Shown: positions 55,275 to 64,000 of the stretch, one piece after another
How the letters are laid out: each line of letters opens with the position of its first letter
Position numbering within the stretch: the stretch's first letter is position 1
Assembly: GCA_014529385.2 (NCBI GenBank)
Contig: CM043968.1
Coordinates: 126,299,018-126,363,017, forward strand
Reading direction: 5' to 3'
Origin: Adiantum capillus-veneris
Taxonomy: Eukaryota > Streptophyta > Polypodiopsida > Polypodiales > Pteridaceae
Length of the DNA stretch: 64,000 bases
The notes under the pieces: model-generated
Told to the model about the DNA's origin: nothing
The model's input: only the letters and a program-made list of their open reading frames with translations
Database searches by the model: none
Position numbers and translations under genes: made by a program

Positions 55275-56872
55275 TGTAGCATTAAATGGCCTAAAAACTT
55301 ATGTGTAGCGTAAATTAGCATGAACATAGTGGGCATTTCATTAGAATAGATTCCTAATGAGAATTACAAGAGTGCTTGGGTGGAGAGAGCAACAAAAAGC
55401 ATAACACATAGTTAGATAGCATCAACAATACTTTGAAAAGAGAGAGAAATTAAGCTATTGACAACAATTGAGGACCGGATTTGTATGGAGCCGGTCCCCC
55501 CTCCAAAAGGCTTTGTATTATGGTTTCTCCCATCAAGAGAGACATTGTACAATACAATTCTTTGTGTTCCTTCAAGACTAGCTAGTGCAATGAAGATGAA
55601 AGCTTCATGCACTAAGAAAAACACTTAGCAAACACAACTTGAATTATCCCCGTTCTCAGACCCAAGACCTCACACACCTTCGAAGATGGTGAGAGCTAGC
55701 AGGGTATGAGAGTAGATTGAGAGGAAGAAGGAGTATCTTACGAGAAAGATGTACATCTCCTCACATAATCACTCATATTAGCATAGATTAGATTAGTAAT
55801 TAGATTGGTAGAGGAGATGAGCATGCATTGAAGCTTGGCTCTTGGTTGGATTTGAATCCACATGCCAAGAGAGTGTTGATGTAGGCTTCTATCTCACAAG
55901 CTTGGAGTAGGTGATGAGTTCTCCATTAAAGCTTGAGAAGAGATAGTCTTCTCTTTCTTCACACATGATATTGTGTGAGTGTGTGTGGGATAACTCCTTG
56001 CAAAAATCAACCCCCTCTCTCTCTTGGCCGAGCCCCCTTGCTAGTTGCTCTTGCAGGCTCCCTATTGGACAATGCCAAGCTCAGCCAATGGCTATTAAGC
56101 AGCATAAGTGATAGCCTTCTGACATGTGTCCCCCTTTCCCCTTTTGTAAGAGCTTAATCAATTAAAATTAATTGATTTAAATGAATTAAATCCCCATTGG
56201 ACCTTTCCCCATTCTGACCAATAGGAATTAAGTAGCCCATTGGGCTACTCAATTCCTATTGGACCCCTTCTCAGGCTGTCCAATAATCCTCCAGGAGACT
56301 TAATTTTCATTGGTTCTTTTTATTAAGTGTTTTAAAATTAATTAGGCTAAATTTACTCTAGCCTCATTCTCATTGGTCCACTTCAAGGGTCATCCAATAG
56401 AAATTGGGCATACCTTGTGGGCATCTGGCCTAGGGAGCTGACATGTGTCCCTCATTCCCTTTGTGTAAAGGGGGCTTGTGTGTGTGTGTGTGGCTTTCTC
56501 TCTCATCCCTTACCTTTAGGGCTTGCCCCCTCATGTGTAGGGATGTGTGTTGACTTTGGAGAGCACACAAAGCATCCAATTCCCCCTAAGCTTTAACCCT
56601 TTGGACACAACCTTTGAATTTTGGAACCTTAGCATTTTGGAAGTCTTAATGGGCTGAACCTTAGGGTCTTTTTAGCCCATTGTTGCACATGGCTCGTTTA
56701 CAGATGGCCCCCCCTTTGGATCCCTATTTTCCCTCCTTTGGATCCCTATTGTGGCCGGTCTGCTCGCTTAACCAATATTCTAGCTTTTTCTCCCCTGGCA
56801 CTTCCCCACATTAAATGATCAGTTTCATATGATAAAATCATTTAGGAGAATTAGATATTTATTATTATGAAA
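55275..56872 (-). repeat. 5' LTR of Gypsy element (1598 bp)
   Basis: Direct repeat with 50249-51846; minus strand ends AATGCTACA followed by TTGGTAT, a PBS remnant. Confidence 0.95.
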
Positions 56873-57290
56873 CAATACGTACTATGGATGATGGAGTTAA
56901 TGAGTATATTGTCTGGCTGACTATTTTGGGTCTATATTTAACTTTGTACTTTTTTTCAAAGGTAAATAGACCAATGAAACATTCAATATGGTTGATGGGT
57001 GGCAGGGCATTCAATGCCCTGCCACCAAAAATTTTTAATCTCGGGCGTCGCTATAGGCATTGCTAAATTGTGCATTGCAGCGTCGCTATCTATGGCTCTG
57101 CAACGTCGCTATAGACGTTGCAATATAGCGACACATATAGCGACGCTGATAGAGACTGCGATAGCGATGGCTATAGCGACGTTCTCGTATCGCCGCTAAT
57201 AGCGACGCTTTTACCGACGCCGGGGGTTTAAAAAACCCAATGTATTACCGTCGCTATAAGCGTCACAAGAGCACACAACCTCTTGTAGTG
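56873..57290 (+). other. CACTA right end with subterminal repeats
   Basis: From the Gypsy duplication CAATA to the terminal CTTGTAGTG. 57048-57263 has about ten GCGTCGCTAT/ATAGCGACGC-type motifs in both orientations. No gene. Confidence 0.85.
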
Positions 57291-58870
57291 TGATCTGAGT
57301 TGCATCTTGTGAATCCATGATCCAACATCCATCGATCGAACTTCAAGTACCATTGTCTTGATGCTTGCTTTAAACAATACAAGATTTTCTTTATTCCGCA
57401 AACCATTTTCTCCTTACATTTTACTTCATACCCCTTTGGTTGAAGCATGTAAATTTCCTCCTCTAAGTCACCATGAGAGAATGCCGTATTTACATCCATT
57501 TGCTCAAGATTTAAATCATGAACAACCACTAGACTTAAGACAAGCCTAATTGAGTTCATTTTTACAACAAGAGAAAATATTTCATTGAATTCAATACCTT
57601 TCTTTTGAGAAAACCCTTTTACCACAAGCTTGTACGCCCATTTGTTCTGAAGTGCCCGCAACTTACCTTTAGGCAACTCAACCAACTTCCATGTTTGGTT
57701 GCGATGTAATGAGTCCATCTCCACTTGCATGCTCTTTATCCATTTTTCTTTGGATTTGTGTTGCATAGCTTCCTTGCATGATTCTGGCTCTCTAGAATCT
57801 GAGATCAAGAGATGGTTGAAGAAAGGAAATAAACCTTTCTAGAGGTCTACTTGCTCTTGTAGATCTTTGAGGAATAGGTTAAGGCTCTTCATTTGGTTGA
57901 CGTTGTTGTACATTGTCACCATTTGCACTCCTTGAGTCTTCACCATCCTCAAGCTCCATGTACTCATCACCTATTTCTTTTGTTTGTTTTCTTTCCAAGT
58001 AATCTTTGTACATATTTTGTTCGTTAAAAATTAGATCCCTACTCCTAAATATTTTACCATCTTTAGGATTCTATAGACGATACTTAAAGTCACCTCCATA
58101 CCGATGAGGAAATACTATTTGGACTTTGCATGTAGGTTTGACCTTAGGCTTCTATCTATGTGCATGAAAGCCTCGCACGCAAATACTTTGAGAAATGAAT
58201 AGTTCACCGGTTTACCTGTCCATGCCTCCTCTAGAACTCCCCCATCCAATGTCGTTGAGGGTGACCACACAGACGTACTTATTGATTCCGCCCAAAGCTC
58301 AAGCTGTAGGCTTGCACATAGCTGCATGCTTCGTACTCGCTCCATGATTGTTTTGTTTATCCTTTTCAAAATCCCATTTTGTTGAGGTGTCCTTGGGGTT
58401 GTCTTTTGTCTCCAAATGCCATTGCTAGCACAAAAGCTTTCAAAAGCTTGGCTACAATATTCACCTCCATTGTCGGATCTGAGGAATTTAATTTTAGAAC
58501 CTATTTCATTCTCCACAAAGGCTTTCCACCTTTGAAATATGAAAAACACATCGAATTTATTCTGCATTACATAAACCATGTTTTGCTAGTCGTATCATCT
58601 CTGAATGTTACATAATAGTACAATGAGCCATATTCAAGTGATGGTGTACTTGCAAGAACCCAAACATCAGAATAAACCAACTCAAGGCTTTTATTTTTTC
58701 TTTCCTTTCTTGATTTTTGAAATTTTACCCTCTTTTGTTTTTCATAAACACAATCTTCATAGAACTCTAAGTACACTTCTTTCAAACCTGGTAGAAGCTT
58801 CTTTGTTTGAAAACCACATTGGCGTTTGGTATTGGCTTGTTGTCTTGAGACTTTGACTACTACTTCTTCT
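57291..58870 (-). pseudogene. Copia pre-integrase, integrase and front part of RT (minus-strand host of the nest)
   Basis: From right to left: pre-integrase relic (QANTKRQCGFQT, CVYEKQKRVKF); integrase with YSDVWVLAST, LRSDNGGEYCS and TPQQNGILKRINK, where the catalytic Glu region (AER) has become LKR; a linker (FRSRDLIFNEQNMYKDYL); then RT (WIKSMQVEMDSLHRNQTW, QMDVNTAFSHGDLEEEIYM, LKQASRQWYLKFD, CNSDH) up to the CACTA. Gag and 5' LTR are missing beyond 58870. Confidence 0.85.
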
Positions 58871-59095
58871 TGGAAAAGTTTTAAACGTATGTTTCTTATC
58901 TTTATTTATAAGTTGTTCAGATAGTAATAAATCTGTAGCAATTGTTAATACTAGTTAGTCAAAACCACAAAGCCTATATCACTGGATGCTTATTACTGCT
59001 TGACTTGTATGTACTCGTTTTCAATATAATGAGAAACATTAGTTTTTGGTTATGTATTGATGAAAAAGGAGAAGAGTTTGTGCAAAGGTATGCAG
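58871..59095. other. No recognisable gene
   Basis: Short unique stretch between the truncated Copia and a minisatellite. Confidence 0.4.
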
Positions 59096-59560
59096 TAGAA
59101 TCATGGTACAATTCTAGCAAACATTTGTTATTCATGTCGTTGTAGTGATATTCAAGGCTTGTGTGAGGATAGTGTGTCCACAATCGAGGTACCCACTAGA
59201 ATCATGGTACAATTCTAACAAACAATTGTTATTCATGTTGTTGTAGTGATATTCAAGGCTTGTGTGAGGGGTGTCTCCACAATCTACTACCTTGTTGTTA
59301 GAAGAAGTAATACTGGCGGAGAGGTACCCACTAGAATCATGGTACAATTCTAACAAACAATCGTTATTCATGTTGTTGTAGTGCTATTCAAGGCTTGTGA
59401 GGATAGTGTGTTCATGATCTAGTGCCTTGTTGTTAGAAGAAGTAATACTGGTGGAGAGGTACCCACTAGAATCATGGTCCAATCCTAACAAGCAATTTTT
59501 ATTCATGTTGTTGTAGTGATATTCAAGGCTCGTGTGAAGATAGAGCGTGCACAATCTATT
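59096..59560. repeat. Minisatellite, 135-bp unit
   Basis: TAGAATCATGG at 59096, 59197, 59332 and 59467 starts units containing CAATTCTARCAAACA, TTATTCATGTYGTTGTAGTG and ATTCAAGGCTTGTG. Periods are 101, 135 and 135 bp; the first unit lacks about 34 bp (the TTGTTGTTAGAAGAAGTAATACTGG part). Confidence 0.9.
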
Positions 59561-59740
59561 GCCATATCGTGTCGGTAATGTGGAGATGTAGTTGTACATA
59601 GGGTGTGTGTGTGTGTGTTTCAAAGTTCTTGTACTCTCTTTAAAAAAAATTTGTGGAGATGGAAGTTATTGAATGTAATTTTTATTGTCTACTCTGTTAT
59701 CAACATTGAACATGAAAAACTTGGCAAAAAGAGAGAGAGA

Positions 59741-59781
<41 letters not shown>

Positions 59782-60021
59782 AGGATTGTAAAACAGAAAT
59801 CAAGAATCCTTTGAGTGGTTATAGGCGTCGAATGATCTCGCTTATGCATAGTACTCATCACTAGACCTTGGCTAGATGATGGGAGTTACAAGATGTACAA
59901 TGACATTCGAACAAAACTTGGGCTAAATGGACTCGAGGGTGCGTAGTGGTAACACTACGAGAGATGTGAACATGGTGAAAACAAATTTTTGAACAGTATA
60001 TACGTGGAGACTGTGTAGCAA
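59561..60021. other. 3' flank of the ELIP-type gene
   Basis: GT run at 59602-59618 and a (CA)n run at 59742-59778. No ORF. The ELIP transcript probably ends in here. Confidence 0.5.
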
Positions 60022-60816
60022 TTAGTGGATGAGGGGCCCTTGGCGGATCATTTCGTCGATTAGGAGAGCAGCGAAGCCAATCATAGCAAGGCGACCATTC
60101 CACCGTTCAGCCCTAGCATTGAAAGGGCCCCATCGGCGAGCATCGGTGGACTCTCCGTTCACAAATGGGATGATGGAAGCGAGCGTGAAGAGTTGCACCA
60201 CCGCACCGAACCAAAGCACCCCGGACGTGGCAGGGGTGAAGAGTTGCTCCACCACGGTGAGGCCGGTATCTTCTCTGCGACGAGCGCCCACACAAAGCCC
60301 ACCATGGCCTGCATCAAACCCGTGTGGAATTAGTGTGAATGAGAGGATTTGAACTTCTATATAAAATAATATACGACTTGCGCGAACTCACCATCCTGCC
60401 GTTGATGGTTTCAGGTGCGGCACCATCCACGGCGAAGAGGCTGCCCAAGGAGCGGTCGCCCGTCTCAGGGCGGCGCTCCAGCTCCGGGCGAGGCCAGAAT
60501 GCGGTGGAGGCAAGGCGAGTTCCCAGGATGGACTGCTTCTCAGAGCTGGTCTCCGCCTGGTGGCGCTCCACGTCGCCACGGCTGAGCGGCTGCTCGGTGC
60601 TGCGGTCAATGGCCTCCTGCAAGCCGCTCAAGCTTGGCGTGGCCTCCGCAACAGGGTTGTTGCCACGCCCCCCCCCGACTCCTTGCTGCTGCATCGGATG
60701 CTCATCATCCTGGCGCCGGATCGAGAGGAGCTGCTGGCGCTGGCCGCACCACGCTGGAGCTGGCCGCCGCAGGAGACCGAGCAACTACTCATGATCATGC
60801 AGCTCGACGATGCCAT
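60022..60816 (-). CDS. ELIP-type chlorophyll-binding light-stress protein, two exons, two single-base frame breaks
   Basis: Start ATG 60816 (MASSSCMIMSSCS), a Ser-rich chloroplast transit peptide. The mature part has LQEAIDRSTEQPLSRGDVE, then the first membrane helix of the chlorophyll a/b-binding family (PETINGRM + AMVGFVWALVAE) split by an intron 60309-60391 (GTGAGT...TGCAG), helix 2 (VLWFGAVVQLFTLASIIPFV) and helix 3 (AERWNGRLAMIGFAALLIDEMI), ending GPLIH-stop. Glu-x-x-Asn-Gly-Arg pairs in helices 1 and 3 bind pigment in this family. One base seems missing in a run of nine C (60669-60677) and another near 60274; both could be sequencing errors or mutations. ELIPs protect thylakoids under high light and desiccation. 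Confidence 0.8.
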
Positions 60817-60836
60817 CGCTCTGGTCGTTCTTGGGG

Positions 60837-60880
60837 GGGGGGGGGGGCGGGGCGAGAGAGAGAGAGAGAGAGAGAGAGCG
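60837..60880. repeat. Poly-G and (GA)n run in the ELIP 5' UTR
   Basis: TTGGGGGGGGGGGGGGCGGGGC (interrupted G tract, about 60832-60852) followed by about 26 bp of GA, 20-65 bp upstream of the start codon. Error-prone for sequencing. Confidence 0.8.
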
Positions 60881-60970
60881 AGCTGGGCGTACAAGCTCGC
60901 CGAGTGGCTGTTGTGAAGTTTGCTATGGACTCTCTATCGAATGTCGTACAGCGGTCGGGGCTCGCCTGCC

Positions 60971-60979
60971 TTTTAAAGA
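60971..60979 (-). promoter_or_regulatory. TATA-like box of the ELIP gene
   Basis: Minus strand TTTAAAAGG, about 155 bp upstream of the start codon; the only TATA-like word in the right range. Confidence 0.45.
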
Positions 60980-61082
60980 GATTGACACATATACAAGTGG
61001 TGGACGCTGGACGCAAATACGCTCCAACGCCTCAGCGCTCACAAGTGGGCCGCTCCACAGCCTGCCACACCCATTTACAGCC

Positions 61083-61090
61083 TACGTGGC
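61083..61090. promoter_or_regulatory. ABRE-type element upstream of the ELIP gene
   Basis: TACGTGGC, an exact match to the ABA-response consensus YACGTGGC, about 270 bp upstream of the start. ELIP genes are commonly induced by ABA, light and drought, so the position makes sense. Confidence 0.45.
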
Positions 61091-61190
61091 CAGGGATCAA
61101 ACGCCAATTGACTACACTTTTTATGCTAAAACAAAATGGTTGTGTATTTCCAAAAGCAGAAAGGCTGTAGCTACAAAATGGGGATAAAAA

Positions 61191-61564
61191 AATAGAAAGA
61201 AATTATGTTGGACAAGTATATAGCACAACTTGTTGCACAAGATACATAGAAAGAAGGCAGCATGGACCAATTTTCACCCACATCAAGAGTCACCACATTG
61301 CATTAGCTGCACATCAAGGATGGCCACTCTTGACATAAAAATAGCTTTTCTCAATGTAGATATGCAAGAACATATATGCATCAAATAACATGATCTTCGA
61401 TCAAATGTAAAGTATGAAAGCTAAAATAAGAATTGCATAGCCCCTAGGACTCCAATAGTGTAGTGAACCTCCATCTCCATTGTGTGCTCACGATTTTGCA
61501 CAGTTTTTAGGACTCCTATTTTGTAGTCAAATTTCAATTTTGGGCGTGCTCTGTTTTGGAGTTC
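61191..61564. other. No recognisable gene
   Basis: AT-rich; no repeats or ORFs I can support. Confidence 0.4.
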
Positions 61565-62040
61565 GATTGTGTTTGCACGCAAAGGTTTGGGTTTCTTCAA
61601 ATCTCCCATTCTGGCGTAGTGGGAAGCTCAATTGATGCTATAGTTTTTACAACTATTGCAAATTAGCATGACGCATTGCATTGGGTGTCTATACACATAT
61701 TGTGGTCATAGGTCATGACAAGTACATGTTCTTTTTGGATACGACAGGTACATGTTCTTTTTGGTATGTTGTAGGTTTTATACAAAAGTTTGATTTTTGC
61801 AGTCATGCCTAATAATGATGGAATCAAGTGGTATTGCCACTAAGAAACTAGACAAGAAAGACTTCAAATCTTGGAAGTTTAGAATGACTCTTGATGGATA
61901 TAGGTTATTAGGAGTGCATTGAAGGTGAACATCGGACAATAATGCAAAGTGCACTGGCATCCCAATTGAAGCTAATGGAAAAGTAAGGGAAACCACCCTT
62001 GAGGATCCATTTGAACCTACTAGATTTAGCCAATCCATTC
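61565..62040 (+). pseudogene. Copia leader and gag start, copy 1
   Basis: MESSGIATKKLDKKDFKSWKFRMT near 61817 is a Copia gag N-terminus (compare EKNNYPAWKFRITNFLKG at 28.75 kb), lost after about 25 codons. The 250 bp upstream matches 62448-62680. Confidence 0.5.
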
Positions 62041-62447
62041 GATGTGCTCTCTGGCATACAATTTGTAGTTTTGCAACGTAGCAAATAAATGCAAAAGCTA
62101 GGCATCAACCGTTGGAAAGATATTAAAAGAACTCTTAGATACAACAAAGGAACGAGAAACCTTGGTCTATTTTGATCTTTCACCGCCAACTAGAGTTACA
62201 AGCTTACAAAAAGAGATTGGGGTATCAATCCTGATAGTGGCCAAAAAATAAGTGTTTAGCGCTTTGTACTTGGCAACGTATGTATATTATGGCTTAGTAA
62301 AAAGCAACCATGTTGAGATATCGATCTCAACACACGCTATGCCTGGATGACTTCTTAACTACCTTTATCACCAGCACGAGGTAGCAAACATGAGGATTTA
62401 CCACTTCTATGACAGTTGGACTTCATCGACATGGTCTACCTATCGAG

Positions 62448-62880
62448 AGATTGAGTTTGCAGGCAAAGGTTTCGGTTTTCGCAAATCTCCCATTCTAGTG
62501 TAGTAGGAAGCTCAATTGGTGCCACAGGTTTTACAGCTATTGTAAATTAGTATGAAGCATTGCATTGGGTGTATATACACATATTTGGTCACATCTCATG
62601 AGAAGTACATGTTCTTTTTGGTATGCTGTAGGTTTTATGCAAAAGTTGTATTTCTCTCAACCATGTCTAATAATGATGGAATCAAATGGTATTGCCATTG
62701 AGAAGCCAGACAAGAACAACTTCCATGCTTGGAAGTTTAGAATGACCAATTCCATGATGGGTAAAGGTTATCAGGATTGAATTCAAGGTGAACATGAAGA
62801 TGCATCAATGTTGCTTTAGAAGAATCCTACTCCTCAACATGTGAAGGCATTCAAGTATTGGAGCAAGGGAGCATGAAGGT
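62448..62880 (+). pseudogene. Copia leader and gag start, copy 2
   Basis: MESNGIAIEKPDKNNFHAWKFRMTN, then MMGKGYQD-stop-IQGEHEDA, the start of Copia gag, breaking up soon after (HVKAFKYWSKG). About 883 bp to the right of copy 1, same strand. Confidence 0.6.
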
Positions 62881-63510
62881 ATGTATTAGTTGTTTGTGAT
62901 GTGGATAATGGTGTGGTCAAAATATCCAAATTTGGCTTTTAGCGCTCTCTATAGGCTTAGAACATTTTTGACCACTTTGCAGGATTCTTCTCCAAAAACA
63001 TGCCCCCCAAAATTACCCTACTTTTGAGCACCTTGGCTACAAAGTTTGATTGGATCTCACCCTTTGAGAACATCCTCTGTTTCTCAAATTGATTTTTGTC
63101 ACTATGGAGTATTTTTACATCAAAAATTACCTTCCTTAAGTATCCTAGACTAAGTTGTATTGTACGTTGTACGTTGTACGTATAATACGCTTTAAACAGA
63201 CGTATTATACGACACATATTTTTATTCGGCCGTACTATACGGTGCCACATCATCAAAACCACCGTATCATATAATTTTCTATAATTTCAAACAAAATATT
63301 AATTAGATCAAAATAAAGCTCTTTATATACCGTGAAAATGGACTGCTTTGCTCATTCTATTGATCTCCCTTCCCTCATCTCACGTATAGGTGAGCTTTAC
63401 AACATCAAGAAAAATATAAAAACGTCACTTTAAATTTAGTTATATATATTTTAGTAAAAATTTAGAGCCTCGGATAATTTTTTTTTAAAAGGCTTTGGAG
63501 TTTTGAGTTA
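62881..63510. other. Non-coding; GTACGTT repeats and inverted repeats
   Basis: TACGTTG repeated three times near 63160, and CGTATAATACG / CGTATTATACG inverted around 63179-63212. No gene. Confidence 0.5.
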
Positions 63511-63920
63511 TCTGCTCTGTGTGAAGTATATCTTACACTAGGAGGTAAGTTAAGTAAGATAGTTAATGATTACTTGCCTTGTGTAGAGAAAACTCACAGT
63601 TGGAGGTGATTTAAGGTAGTTAAAGTTAGCAATTATTTGGTTTGTGTTGAACTATGTAGACAAATTAGGTAGATTAAATAATAATCTCTCTCTTTGTGTA
63701 GAGGTATTCTCACACCTAAAAGCGATTTAGAGAAGTAGTGAATTTTGATTGCTTGCCATGTGTAGAGTTACACTCACACTTGGAGGTAATTTAGATAGAT
63801 TTTTTAAAGATATCTTACTTTGTGTAGAGTTTACTCACACTTGGAAGTTATTGAGATAGATTAAGTGCTTTATTTATCATGATTCAGGTGTAAAGTGAAA
63901 GCTCGCACTTGAGAATTTTT
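63511..63920. repeat. Minisatellite, about 60-bp unit
   Basis: Units around TTTGTGTAGAG..ACTCACACTTGGAGGTAATTTAGATAGATT start near 63525, 63582, 63643, 63696, 63760 and 63822, with a partial one near 63888. Identity is high only between the last few. Confidence 0.8.
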
Positions 63921-64000
63921 TTTTTTGGTATTTATAATTTAAAGAGGTTGAAAACGTTGACGAATAAAGTAATGTAAATGGTATTAGAGTTCGATTTTAG
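63921..64000. other. No recognisable feature
   Basis: AT-rich end of window. Confidence 0.3.

Larger units (their letters stand above)
50249..56872 (-). mobile_element. Ty3/Gypsy chromovirus, complete LTR pair, gag-protease replaced
   Basis: Two direct repeats of exactly 1598 bp (50249-51846 as 3' LTR, 55275-56872 as 5' LTR), flanked by CAATA. Minus strand LTR starts TGTCATAATAATC; in the 5' copy that end has changed to TTTCATAAT. The interior has pol (52313-54895), a polypurine tract, and, in place of gag and protease, an antisense Copia LTR-PBS-leader (54896-55267). LTRs differ by a few percent by eye. It inserted in the CACTA behind its second gene. Confidence 0.95.
43709..57290 (+). mobile_element. 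CACTA (En/Spm) transposon, 13.6 kb including a nested Gypsy
   Basis: Left end CACTGCAAG (43709), right end CTTGTAGTG (reads CACTACAAG inverted, ends 57290), 3-bp duplication TGA on both sides (43706-43708, 57291-57293). Subterminal GCGTCGCTAT-type repeats occur at both ends. Removing it and one TGA restores the Copia RT frame across the site (CNSDH + CIYTK). It carries a decayed transposase gene (45.9-48.3 kb) and a second spliced gene (48.7-50.0 kb), and hosts a 6.6-kb Gypsy at 50249-56872. Own length about 7 kb. Confidence 0.93.

Noticed and set aside
60560-61187. Plus-strand frames across the ELIP gene and its promoter
   Set aside because: Antisense to a gene with transit peptide, helices and intron; they read through the GA run.

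Overview
This window is plant nuclear DNA that is almost entirely nested transposable elements. Evidence for a land plant: a Cassandra-type TRIM with 5S rRNA-derived sequence in its LTRs, retrotransposon primer-binding sites complementary to plant tRNA-iMet and tRNA-Asp, a chromovirus with a chromodomain, a CACTA (En/Spm) transposon with plant-type accessory domains, and one host-like gene with an N-terminal chloroplast transit peptide (an ELIP-type light-stress protein, 60.0-60.8 kb). I cannot fix the species. A large, repeat-rich genome (fern, lycophyte, gymnosperm or large angiosperm) fits.

Layout. 1-14.2 kb: plus-strand remains of a Ty3/Gypsy-like family. One element ends at 2106 in LTR 'A' and sits inside the coding region of a second, whose 3' end is LTR 'B' at 5054. 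A third, decayed gag-pol follows (5.9-14.2 kb), broken by a 1.27-kb TIR element. Its integrase is followed by a second retropepsin-like domain and a tail of repeated Trp-x-Pro-Lys motifs. 14.8-18.5 kb: a complete but internally deleted Copia element (TSD CTTCA). 20.0-28.1 kb: LTR 'C' with a tRNA-Asp PBS, then an opposing minus-strand gag-protease region and an LTR 'A' relative. 28.1-33.1 kb: a complete 5.0-kb Copia (TSD ATAGC). 33.5-36.6 kb: an LTR 'C' fragment fused to a broken minus-strand gene resembling the 'putative plant transposon protein' family plus a coiled coil. 36.6-39.3 kb: its leader, with four copies of a near-perfect 24-bp palindrome every 284-285 bp, and an LTR. 39.5-41.8 kb: a minus-strand element with gag, protease, second protease and WxPK tail but no RT or integrase.

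42.1-58.9 kb is a clean stratigraphic nest. A minus-strand Copia is split by a Cassandra (42852-43456, TSD AACCT) and by a CACTA transposon (43709-57290, TSD TGA). The CACTA carries a decayed transposase gene and a second spliced gene, and was itself hit by a Gypsy chromovirus (50249-56872, TSD CAATA, two 1598-bp LTRs). In that chromovirus, gag and protease are replaced by an antisense Copia 5' end. 58.9-64 kb holds minisatellites, the ELIP gene and duplicated Copia gag starts.

No host pathway is encoded beyond the ELIP gene. The interest lies in recurrent pol-deleted derivatives that keep unusual accessory ORFs, in the periodic palindrome array, and in a chimeric retrotransposon. All calls come from reading the sequence; no database search was run, and family names rest on recognised motifs.
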